The notes beneath the pieces were generated by a model that did no database searches, was not told the origin of the DNA, and saw only the letters and a list, made by a program, of their open reading frames with translations. DNA of 64,000 nucleotides from Calamus simplicifolius (Eukaryota; Streptophyta; Magnoliopsida; Arecales; Arecaceae). This document shows positions 25,520-35,531 of the stretch, piece after piece. The stretch is taken from the NCBI GenBank assembly GCA_900491605.1, contig UESW01001678.1, forward strand, positions 246,360 through 310,359. The letters are read 5' to 3'. Every line of letters starts with the position of its first letter. Positions within the stretch are counted from its first letter, which is position 1. Made by a program: the position numbers and the translations under genes.

Positions 25520-26700
25520 TATATAAAACACGGGTGTCGTAACGTTGTAACTATGGTGTCCTGGTCGCAAATAAAGTGCTTTGTAACTAGGGTGTCTTTT
25601 TCAGGTAAATGATGCTCATCTCGTCTGCCAAGAAGATTTGATATTTGCGAATACGCTTGCACTGTTATGACACCCAGCTCTAGGCTAACGACACCCTAGC
25701 TTTAGCCCGACGACACCGAAAGGCAAAATCCTACGACATCCCATTACTCACGAAAGGACACCAGAGCTTTTAGCGCGACGACACCCCAGCTCTGGGCTAA
25801 CGACACCCTAGCTTCAGCGCGACGACACCCGAAAGGCAAAATCCGAGACATCCCATTACTCACGAAAGGACACCAGAGCTTTTAGCACGATGACACCCCA
25901 TCTCTGGGCTAACGATACCCTAGCTTTAGCGCGATACCCAAGGCAAATCCACGACATTCCATTACTCAAAAGGACACCAGATCTTTTAGCGATGACACCC
26001 CAGCTCTGGGCTAACGACACCCTAGCTTTAGCGACGACACCCGGAAGGCAAAATCCGACGAGACATCCATTACTCACGAAAGGATACCAGAGCTTTTAGC
26101 GCGACGACACCCCAGCTCTGGGCTAACGACACCCTAGCTTTAGCGCGACGACACCCGAAGGCAAAATCCGACGATATCCCATTACTCACGAAAGGACACC
26201 AGAGCTTTTAGCGCGACGACACCCTAGCTCTGGGCTATCGACACCCTAGCTTTAGCTTGACGACACCCAGAAGGCAAAATCCGACGACATCCCATTACTC
26301 ACGAAAGGATACCAGCTTTTAGCGCGACGGCCCCCTCTGGGCTAACGATACCCTAGCTTTAGCGCGACGACACCCAAGGCAAAATCCGACGAGACATCCT
26401 ATTACTCACGAAAGGACACTAGAGCTTTTAGCGCGATGACACCCCACCTTTGGGCTAACGACACCCTAGCTTTAGCGCGATGACACCTGAAAGGCAAAAT
26501 CTGATGAGACATCCCATTACTCACGAAAGGACACCAGAGCTTTTAGCGCGATGACACTCCAGCTCTGGGCTAACAACACCCTAGCTTTAGCGCGATGACA
26601 CCCCATCTCTGGGCTAACACCCTAGCTTTAGCGCGACGACAGCCGGAAGGCAAAATCCAACGACATCCCTATTCTCAATTTACGACATTCTAGTTTTCAA
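25520..26700 (+). repeat. Internal tandem array, about 110-bp unit
   Basis: About nine imperfect units repeat with period near 110 bases. Each contains GACACCCCAGCTCTGGGCTA, CGACACCCTAGCTTTAGCGC, AAGGCAAAATCCGACGA and TTACTCACGAAAGGACACC. The CGACACC core is the same module (reverse complement) as in the terminal repeats. The array lies between the 3' ends of the convergent transposase and Ulp1-type genes. Confidence 0.8.
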
Positions 26701-26879
26701 TTTACGACATCATATATGAAAACTTAAGAAATTATGAAGTAGAAAAGACATAAATATGAATAAATCGAGGACACCCCTGTTCATAATATAAAATTTTTGC
26801 ATTTGCATTAAATCTGAAACAGTGTTAATATGAATAAATTACATTAAATTTTTAATCAAAGAAGAATGAAAAAATTAAG

Positions 26880-29216
26880 AACACCTTTCTTTCCATGTCG
26901 ACAGCAACCAAATGCCAGTGCGAGTTATCGGAGTTTATTATAATGAATAGAAATCGGAATTGGGCCTTATATTCATCGGATACATTGTCAAATATCGAAG
27001 CCCTGATGTTGCAGCGAGTTCATGATCAGTTAATGGAGAAGTCAGACACAGAGCGGCTATGAAAACTGATGCAAAGATGCACTTATGGTATCGGTCCGGA
27101 TGCTCTGTCCAGTTGCACATCAAAAACTCCTGGCCGGCATCAATTATCTGCCAATGCAATGTAAATCGATTAATATAATTCTAAAATCAACAACTAGAAA
27201 AGGTTTCTTGAGATACTTACATCATCTATTATCATATCATTGTTAATGAGATCTTGAAGACTTTTCCTTGTTACAATGCCACCTAACTTATTGGTGTACA
27301 CGATCTCGTCGTTAGTCGTTCGCTCAAAAAATTTTGTATAATAATTTGGTCATCTTCACCGTTGTGTTGGGCTTTGACGTGCCCACTGTCTTCGCAACGG
27401 GTTGTCTCATAAGAATCTCCGACGACCTTGGATGCCTTACGTTTCCTCGGCTCTTTTTTAACCCTCTTAACAAGCGAAGGCATTCCAACAATTTCTATGT
27501 CCACATCATCACCCTTTGGCGCAGGGGTGCCAAGTTTATTATCGATTTGGACTCCTCTTGGCCCTCCGTAGAATGCCCCTCTCCCTCTTCTCCTCCTTTT
27601 ATTTTCATTCCCATGCTCTGTTTTATCATCCAATGAATCCCCCTCCAATCTCTTATCCTCTGCTTTTGCATTCCCCGTCTCAATTGGACACTCTCTGGAA
27701 TGGTCCTCCTCCATCTTCTTCTCCTCAATATTTCCATTCCAGGCTCGCAGAGGATCAACTCCAGGGAATGCCCTCTCTGTCTTCCCTCTCCCTTGTCCTC
27801 CTCATTTCTTGCATTGCTTTCCTTTCTGAGCAGTGAACTGAGGAGGCTCTCAGCAATGGACAGCCTGTGCTTGACATCGTCGAGTTGATCTTAACGCACT
27901 CCAATTCATTCCTCAACTCGGCACATCTTGCGCAGCTATCTGTTGGTTGAGGGGATGCTACTGTCTGTTGAGTGAGAAGCCAGCGCTCTTGTGACAGTGG
28001 TACAGTAGCTCCCTCCATCTGCAAAGCAAGATGATAACAAATTAATATTAAGTAAAATATTGACACATTAAGTTGAAAAATATGGTCAGAGCAATGGAGC
28101 AATGTACTAGCTTACCAAGTCGTGAGGCTGCATGTTGGCAACCCGAACCGACTGGATCTTCATTTGGTGGTCATACCACTTCAACAGCCGGGGCAGTTTA
28201 TCGGGATATGCTGGTGCTCACATTGATGTATGCTCGAGGAACCACGCCTGAACATGATATTTTTTGGATATTAAATAATGTAATATTAACAAAGAAATTA
28301 TACTAAGAACACTATTTCTGCATCTCAATAATCTTTACCACCAGTGCTGCCGAGCATCCGAACAGGGTAGGCTGCCTCCTAACCTTTTTTGCTTCTTTGA
28401 GTGGACCGGCTCCTCGGAACGCAAGCAAGCAGCTACTTCTGGGAGAGTCAGAACAATCAACTCCTTCAATGCCGAAGCCCAGTCGATGCTATCCAGTTGA
28501 CTTAAGTCATCCAAGTGCTGGATGAGATACCGTGGACATCTCTGATTAGACTCTGGAGCCAAAAACATGGCCAACATGTAGGCGATCCAAAGTCGACGGT
28601 GTCCTCGACATCCTCCTGTGCCTTAGATGATCGGAGTTGAAATATTAACTTCTCCAAACCTTCTTGACGAAGATCTAAACCCTGGCCAAAACGTCTGAAC
28701 AACCTTCGTTGAACAATTGGCTGGACTGTGTCGATCTTCTTCCCATGAGCTGGAAGACCCAGAATGAGTGCGACTTCGTCGGCACTGAATAAAACTTTTT
28801 GTAGAAAATGAACTCGTCGCCTCCATTGTGACATCTTATGATGTCTGTTAGCAGTTGCCCGTCGACTGTGAACGTCTGCATGTCGACGAAGGCACCAAAT
28901 AGGGTCCTTCGAATAAGTTTTGTATGCTGTCTAGTGAACCCCATCCTCCAAACCTTCTGAACGTATACGGCCGGCCTGCAACTATTCTTAAACAGCTGGG
29001 AAGCCTTCACTGGGGGGACTGGAACAATTTTTATGTCAATTGAAACAGGGGTAAGACATAAGACATACTTGTCAGCTGGGTGCCATTATGTATGTAACTA
29101 GGGTGTCATAAATTTTAAGAGAGGATGTCATAATATTTTAACATAGGGATAAACATACCTGAAGGAGGCACATCCTCATTCGAATGAAGAACGATGTCCT
29201 TGCTTTGTTCCGCCAT
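26880..29216 (-). pseudogene. Plant-mobile-domain-like / Ulp1-like (C48) gene of the MULE
   Basis: Minus strand with introns. Exon 1 starts ATG at 29216 (MAEQSKDIVLHSN) and ends at a GTATGT donor at 29158. Exon 2 starts at 29018 after a CCAG acceptor, in phase. It carries KLIRRTLFGAFVDM and, after a frame slip near 28810, VALILGLPAHGK. This resembles the aminotransferase-like plant mobile or DUF1985 domains that accompany transposon Ulp1 genes. A second slip near 28575 leads to YLIQHLDDLSQLDSIDW. An acceptor at about 28019 opens a Cys-containing linker (CARCAELRNELE). A basic stretch (KRVKKEPRKRKA, possible nuclear signal) follows near 27440. The protease-like part has IVTRKSLQDLINNDMIIDD up to a GTAAGT donor, then a next exon reaching HWHLVAVD, whose His codon is 26918-26920. 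The catalytic Asp and Cys are not found; the reading ends in the array. The predicted role is SUMO/ubiquitin-type deconjugation, lost here. Confidence 0.75.
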
Positions 29217-29499
29217 TTCTCCTTCTGGTTCTTCTTTGTTCGCGGTCTTCGTGCACAAATGAAAGCACTCATCTCCATGAATGAAGTAGATGGAAGAAAG
29301 AACTATGAAAGAAATTTAGGACACCAGTGGCTTCTCGAGCAACAAACGAAGGACCTCTAGGGTTTAGAAATTTTTTTATGCCGACCTCAGAGAAATACGA
29401 AAGGACACCAGGATCGCCACGATCATATCACCGATATGCAAACCCGTAGGAACCGGCCACGTTTTGCAACTTTTCTCAAAAGATGGCATAGCTGAATTA

Positions 29500-30760
29500 C
29501 TAGGGTGTCATCGAATTACAACTAGGGTGACGTCAAAATTCCCGCCTTATTCAAATATATCATAGTGGTGTCATAAGTTTATACCAAGGGTGTCGTAAAG
29601 TTTCAACTGGGGTGTCGCGATGACAACGCATGAAAAAACTTATGGCACCCCAGCTCTCATCTAACGACACCCTAGCTTTAAGGCGACGACACCCGTGCGG
29701 GGACTGTTAAGGCGGGGACCGACGATATCCCGACTCAGGCTGTTACCGACACCCCAGTTCTCATCTGACGACACCTAGCTTTAAGGCGACGACACCCGTG
29801 CGGTGACTATTAAGGCGGGGTGTCGTCGCCTTAAAGCTATAAGCACGGGTGTTGTAGCATTGGTGCTAGGGTGTCGTGAGGTTTCAACTGGGGTGTCGTG
29901 AAGGATTTTCGGCCGAATTCTCCTGGGGTGTCGTGGGGATTCTCTCCGTGGTCAGTTATAAGCACGGGTGTCGTAGCATTGGTGCTAGGGTGTCGTGAGG
30001 TTTCAAATGGGGTGTCGCGAAGGATTTTCGAATTCCTCCTGTGGTGTTGCGGGGATTCTCTCCGTGGTCAGTTATAAGCACGGGTATCGTGAGGTTTCAA
30101 CTGGAGTGTCGCGAAGGATTTTCGACGAATTCCTCCTGGGTGTCGCGGGGATTCTCTCCGTGGTCAGTTATAAGCACGGGTGTCGTAGCATTGGTGCTAG
30201 GTGTCGTGAGGTTTCAACTGGGGTGTCGCGAAGGATTTTCGGCCGAATTCCTCTGGGGTGTCGCAGGGATTCTCTCATGGTCAGTTATAAGCACGGGTGT
30301 TGTAGCGTTGTCGCTAGGGTGTCGTAAGGTTTCAACTGGGGTGTCGCGAAGGATTTTCGGCCAATTCCTCTGGGGTATCGTAGGGATTCTCTCCGTGGTC
30401 AGTTATAAGCACGGTGTTGTAGCATTGTCGCTAGGGTGTCGTGAGGTTTCAACTGGGGTGTCGCGAAGGATTTTCGGCCGAATTCCTCCTGGGGTGTCGC
30501 GGGGATTCTCTCCGTGGTCAGTTATAAGCACGGGTGTCATAGCATTGGTGCTAGGGTATCGTGAGGTTTCAACTGGGGTGTCGCAAAGGATTTTCGGCTG
30601 AATTCTTCCTGGGGTGTCGCGGGGATTCTCTCCGTGGTTAGTTATAAGCACGGGTGTCGTAGCATTTGGTGCTAGGGTGTCGTGAGGTTTCAACTGCAGC
30701 GTCGTAGATCTTTTTTGGGGTGAACATAACTTGGGTGTCATAATACTTTCGGTCGGTTTC
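29500..30760 (+). repeat. Internal tandem array, about 118-bp unit
   Basis: About seven units repeat GTGGTCAGTTATAAGCACGG, then GTGTCGTAGCATTGGTGCTA, TCGTGAGGTTTCAACTGG and GAAGGATTTTCGGCCGAATT, with starts about 100-120 bases apart from about 29950. The first 350 bases (29500-29860) also hold the TAACGACACCCTAGCTTTAA unit seen in the 25.5-26.7 kb array. Long open frames here exist only because the units lack stops. Confidence 0.8.
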
Positions 30761-30816
30761 CTCTTGGGACGTCGTAAAGCTTATCCGTCCAGCATGTATT
30801 TGTTTTCCGACACTCT

Positions 30817-31770
30817 CTTCAGTAATGGTTTCTGTTCCCCACCCCCAACTCAACGAGGGGGGCACAACCCTTCGTTTCCTGTGAGCACCCACTGAGATGG
30901 TGGCACATGGTGAGTTTCCACGATAGGGCGTCGGAGCTGATAGCTCGGGCAATCGAAACACCCACCAGGAGTAGCTTAAATATGGATGGGGGAATGCCAT
31001 CGTTAATCACCTTTTCAGCTGATCTTCCAAAATTTTTGAATACTGAGATGGCTTCTGGAGGCGAGGGGCGATCGACTGAAGCGCCAATCAGCGGCGTTAG
31101 TGGCCATGGGGGGCCCCATGGGAGCCGCACTACGGTAACCGTCGATAGGGAGGTCTTGGCATCATCGCTCGCAAACCGCGAGCGACTCCACAGGGCGGCT
31201 GAGCAATACCTAGCCGTTTCAATGAGAGAGATCGAGCTCCTGCGTTGGGCCAACAGCCGGCTAGAGGGGCAAGTAGCATCCCTCCAGTGGCAGATTGTCG
31301 AGTTAGCCCCGCAGCATGGGGAGAGCTCGGCAGCGCTCGGAGAAGATGACAAGCCCCAGTGAGGGCTCCTATACTTTTTTCTTTTCTTTTCTTCTTGTCT
31401 TTCTTTGTGTGATGAATAAAAAGAAATTTTAGTAACTTTGTATTTGCTGCCATTTGCTCTTATCATGTGAGTCTTACCAAACAGACCATCCTCCTGGGGG
31501 GTCTTTGGTGATCTTGACGAGGCTAAGGTGTAACGTCCTTGAGATAAGTGGAACTCATAAGTTCCAGTCGGAGTGCGGTATATTGCTCCGACTTGCCGAA
31601 GCATGAGGAGTGTCCCGTTAGCATCGGCTGAGACCAAAGGATAAGGGAGCTCGGCTTAGGGCCGAGGTATAGGAATCGCTCGGCTTAGGACCGAGGTATA
31701 GGAATGTGATCCGAACTCGGGGAATCCTTGGTTTGCCGAGGGGCTAAAGTGCCTCAATCCGTCGAGATAT
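30817..31770 (+). pseudogene. Gypsy antisense-ORF fragment inside the MULE
   Basis: An island without GTGTCGTA modules. It holds an open frame, 30907-31362, of 151 residues whose second half (REVLASSLANRERLHRAAEQYL, then EIELLRWANSRLEGQVASLQ) is coiled-coil-like and ends with an acidic tail, ALGEDDKPQ. A T-rich 3' region and then two copies of a GCTCGGCTTAG..CCGAGGTATAGGAAT repeat follow. This layout (coiled-coil C-terminus, stop, TTTTCTTTT region, CCGAG-rich minisatellite) matches the 3' end of the antisense gene of the gypsy element at 58.4-60.4 kb. No LTR borders it. I infer a captured or inserted piece of a related gypsy element. Confidence 0.55.
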
Positions 31771-32334
31771 ACTGTTAGGGGGGACCGACGACATCCCCGA
31801 CTCAGGCTGTTAATGACACCCCAGTTCTCATCTGACGATACCCTAGCTTTAAGGAGACGACACCCATGCAGGGACTGTTAGAGGGGGACCGACGATATCC
31901 CCGACTCAGGCTGTTAATGACACCTCGCATCTGACGATACCCTAGCTTTAAGGCGACGACACTCGTGCGGGGACTGTTAAGGCGGGGACCGATGACATCC
32001 CCGACTCAGGCTGTTACCGACACCCAAGCTCGCATCTGACGATACCCTAGCTTTAAGGCGACGACACCCATGAGGGAACTGTTAAAGTGGGGTGTCGTCG
32101 CCTTAAAGCTATAAGCACGGGTGTCGTAGCATTGTCGCTAGGGTGTCGTAAGGTCTCAACTGGGGTATCGAAGGATTTTCGGCCGAATTGCGCCTGGGGT
32201 GTCGCAGGGATTCTCTCCATGGTCACTTATAAGCATGGGGTGTCGTAGCGTTGACGCTTGGGTGTCTTAATGTTTCAACTGCGACGTCGTAGATCTTTTT
32301 TTAGGTGAACATAACTTGGGTGTCGCGGGCCTTC
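31771..32334 (+). repeat. Third internal module array
   Basis: About four units with ACTGTTAAGGCGGGGACCGA, CCCCGACTCAGGCTGTTA and GATACCCTAGCTTTAAGG, then one copy of the 118-base unit of the previous array. It links the gypsy fragment to the right inverted repeat. Confidence 0.65.
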
Positions 32335-34041
32335 TCTCCAGCATCAGTTATAAGCACGACATAACCTTTAGCAGTTAAAGACACCCCAGAGAACAACCTA
32401 CGACACCTCGGAAAGCAACAAACAAAGATCGCAAAAGTTATAATCATGGGTGTCGTAGCGTTGTCAATAGGGTGTCGTAACATTTCAACTTTGGTGTCGT
32501 GAAGATTTTCGAGCGAATTCAAGTTGGGGTGTCGCGGGCATTCTCTTCAGTGTCAGTTATAAGCACGACACACCCTTTAGCAGTTAAAGACACCCCATAG
32601 AACAAGCTACGACATCCCAAAAAAGTAACATACGAAGATCGCGAAGGTTATAAGCATGGGTGTCGTAGTGTTGGTGCTAGGGTGTCGTAACGTTTCAACT
32701 GTGGTGTCACAAATGATTTTTGGCTGAATTCCTCCTTGGGTGTCGTAAGGTTATAAGCATGGGTGTCGTAGCATTGTCGCTAGGGTGTCGTGATGTTTGA
32801 ACTGCGGTGTCACGAAGAATTTTTAGCCGAGCATAACAGGGGTATCGTATTTGTTTAACAGAGGTGTCTTATTTCTTTAACTTGGGTGTCGCAATACTCT
32901 CGATTTTCTCCTGCGATGTCGCGAAGCTTTTTTCCAGCATTCGTTTGGAGCACGGGTGTCGTAGGCTTGTAACTACGGTGTCTTAACAGTAAATCTGGGG
33001 TGTTGTAGCTTTTATGACGAATGAAACGCTACGACACCCCCAGATAGCAACAAACGGATACTCCTGATTAAAACAACCTATGATACCCGAGAAAACAACC
33101 TACAACATCATAGAAAACATCTTACGACACCCAGGAAAGACTGTTACGATACCCCAGGGATAGCACGACACTTCAGCCTTACGACAACCAAGGAAAACAT
33201 TACGACAGTGCAGTTACAAACCTTCAACACTCCAGTTCTTATATAATGACACCCCGGATGCAACCGTTAAGCCACGCCACGCCCCAATCGTAGTACACCC
33301 GAGTTGTTAAATGATGACACTAGAGCTATATAGATAGGAAATAATGGGGAATATAGGCCGAAACACTCTAACGACACCCCAGTTCATAAGGTATAACATC
33401 CTAGTTAAACGAGTATGATATTCGTGCTACAAAACACAAAACTCTAAACAGTTATGACTCCCAGAATGTCATAACTGTTTTGTTCTAAGGAAGTTACCCG
33501 CGCATTAAATGGTTTGGTCATACATTAACTACCTCTAACGAGAAAAATAGTTGGTGTAATAAAGGAGCTTTACAAAGACGTGGGAACAAGGACTTTTTAC
33601 TTCGTGCTATGGACGACATTTCCTCCATAAGTTTTTGTACAAAGACTTCAGTAGCCAAGTATTCTAGCCTCGAAGCTGAAATATTTTCTTTCGATCGGAC
33701 TCCTCAGAGCGAGGGCTCAGGATCTTGCTCAAACCTTGGACTGATTCCTTAGCATCGAAAGTCAGAGCGAGGGGGAAGAAAGTGTTTTTCTTGCACAGAT
33801 GAAATCCAAGAAAAAATGGCGGTAGAAGTAGGCTGGAGGGAAAGGGCATTTTCGTTTGCACACTAATTTTTAAAAAAAGACGAAGTGCTTTTCATGGCCG
33901 TCATGATTAGAACGTAATATCATTGCAGAGTCATACCGTCCGGCATCATCAGCCACGTAGGATCCATGTGGACCAATCAGGAGAGACGGTGCAGCCTACG
34001 TAGGACTTGCTGCACTGGGGGCGATGTACAAAGACTTTTCC
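32335..34041 (-). repeat. MULE right terminal inverted repeat (about 1.7 kb)
   Basis: This is the reverse complement of the left arm. It starts inward with the GGGCCTTCTCTCCAGCATCAG unit and passes through GTGTCGTA modules to the unique outer 500 bases. It ends TGTACAAAGACTTTTCC next to the 9-bp duplication. The two arms differ at scattered positions, so they have diverged since last equalised. Confidence 0.8.
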
Positions 34042-34050
34042 ATTTTATTT
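34042..34050 (+). repeat. 9-bp target site duplication, right
   Basis: ATTTTATTT, identical to 20839-20847, follows the right inverted repeat. Confidence 0.85.
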
Positions 34051-34648
34051 AAACCTATGGGTATTTATCCATCTTCGTTTCATTTAGAGTGGATATGACG
34101 GTCAAAAAAATGAATAGGAATATAGGTACAAGGATATGTGGTAATAACCCATCATCATGATTATGTGTGATTATGGGAATGAGAAGGCAATACCTATCAT
34201 GGATATGGGAGGAGCATGGATGTAAAGATACCCTCATCTCACCCTATATTTATTATACTGACCCTACTATATGTATCCATTATACCATCAATAAATTTAG
34301 TTAATTATTTTTATTTATTAATATAGTTACAAATTTTCAATAGAAAACTTCATAAGCAGATATACACTATAATTTTTTTAGACCTGAGTCATTTGTCCAA
34401 CTTGGAATCAAAGGAGCAAAGAAAAGTAACCTATAATTACTTTAGACCTAGAATTGAAATTAAAATTAAAAAAAAAAAAGAATGAAATAGAATTTAGAAT
34501 AGACAACGGGCATAGAGTTGGGTATGAATAACAGAGTGAGCATGGACATTACGATATGGATAATAGAATAGATATGGATAAAACAAAACTTAGATACAAT
34601 TTCGTGTGTCATTCTGTAATTTGTGTCTATCTCTTTTTACCTTTTTTC
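34051..34648. other. AT-rich remainder of the hAT-like element
   Basis: Non-coding sequence with GGATATGG/TGGATA-like repeats between the MULE and the LINE. It is likely the interior of the split hAT-like element. Confidence 0.4.
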
Positions 34649-34659
34649 AAAAGGCAATT

Positions 34660-35473
34660 TGGAGGATTATGGGTTATCAGATCTGTGAGGATGTTTTCAG
34701 TTTGCCGCGGTCCTCTTTCCTCAGTGATATCAGAAGGAATAACCAGCAGCGGGGTACAGTCTGGGCTGCTACAGCTTACCAGATTTGGTTATCTCGCAAT
34801 CAGATGGTCTTCACTGATGACTTCGTTCCCCTCAGCGGACTGCTCGGATAGCTATATCCTTCTACTCTGCCTTCTCTCGTGCTGCTCATGATTTTGATAT
34901 CTGGTCACTGGGGTTCCCCTGCTACTTCGGTAGCGAACCGGCAGACGGTTTTTATTTCTTGGGAGCCCCCCCACCAGGGTATATTAAAATCAACTTTGAT
35001 GGGAGTGTTCGGGAAGACTCGCTGGTTCTGCTTTTATTATTAGAGGTGCTGATGGTGGTATGTTGGCGGCTGGAGGTTTTGGTCTCCTTGATTCCTCTGT
35101 TCCTATGGCCGAGCTGTATGCGGCGTGGGCCGGGATTTCTTTTGCGGTTCGATCCCTTCATGCTCAGAGTCTCTTTATTGAGGGGGACTCTCTTACGGTC
35201 ATTCGTTGGCTTCGACAGGAAGGTAGTGATCTCCCTCCGACTAATCCTCTTCTTCTGGATATCTCGTCTCTTTTGAGGGGGGTCACCTTCTATCAGATTC
35301 GGCATGTCTATCGCGAGGCCAACATGGTAGCTGATTGGATTGCGGGTGTTGCGGCCCTTTTTTCTGTTTTTGGATATGGAAACAGGGGGACTCCTGCCCC
35401 ATTGTACTTAAACAGCTTTATTTTCTGATATATCTGGGCTGACTCACGCTAGACTGGTGTGATCGCCCGTTTT

Positions 35474-35520
<47 letters not shown>
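34660..35520 (+). mobile_element. 5'-truncated L1 LINE with poly(A) tail
   Basis: The insertion is bounded by an exact 11-bp duplication, AAAAGGCAATT, at 34649-34659 and 35521-35531. It ends in a run of more than 40 A residues (35478 onwards). It contains only the 3' end of an L1 ORF2 including RNase H. 5' truncation, a poly(A) tail and a variable-length duplication together show target-primed reverse transcription. The tail is still long, so this insertion is fairly recent compared with the other elements. Confidence 0.9.
34970..35428 (+). pseudogene. L1 LINE RNase H domain (ORF2 C-terminus)
   Basis: Motifs of the plant L1 RNase H domain appear in order: PPPGYIKINFDGSV at about 34965-35005, then after a one-base frame slip near 35018 AGSAFIIRGADGG. 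AELYAAWAGISFAV, FIEGDSLTVIRWL and RHVYREANMVADWIA follow. The active-site acids D (FDGS), E (AEL), D (GDS) and D (VADW) are all present. Upstream, 34660-34850 encodes the linker WAATAYQIWLSRNQMVF typical just before RNase H. The enzyme would remove RNA from the hybrid during retrotransposition. The frame slip and the truncation make it inactive. Confidence 0.88.
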
Positions 35521-35528
<8 letters not shown>

Positions 35529-35531
35529 ATT

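Larger units (their letters stand above)
20848..34041. mobile_element. 13.2-kb Mutator-like element (FAR1/Ulp1 type)
   Basis: The ends are inverted repeats beginning GAAAAGTCTTTGTACA (left) and the same after one extra G on the right. They are flanked by a perfect 9-bp duplication. Inside, in order: left arm, FAR1-type transposase remnant on the plus strand (23205-24950), tandem array, a minus-strand gene with mobile-domain-like and Ulp1-like parts (26880-29216), another array, a gypsy fragment (30817-31770), a third array and the right arm. MULEs that carry Ulp1-like genes are known from Arabidopsis (Kaonashi) and melon; FAR1-type transposases belong to the Jittery branch. This copy is defective in both genes. 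The target duplication is perfect while the genes are decayed, so it may have been moved by another element's transposase. Confidence 0.9.

Noticed and set aside
25520..26700. Regular repeats that could suggest a CRISPR array
   Set aside because: The units are about 110 bases with internal divergence and no unique spacers, and the DNA is plant nuclear; it is a tandem array in a transposon.
29995..30741. Long open frames on both strands (up to 186 residues)
   Set aside because: They are translations of the 118-base tandem unit; no domain is present and the frames exist on both strands because the unit lacks stops.
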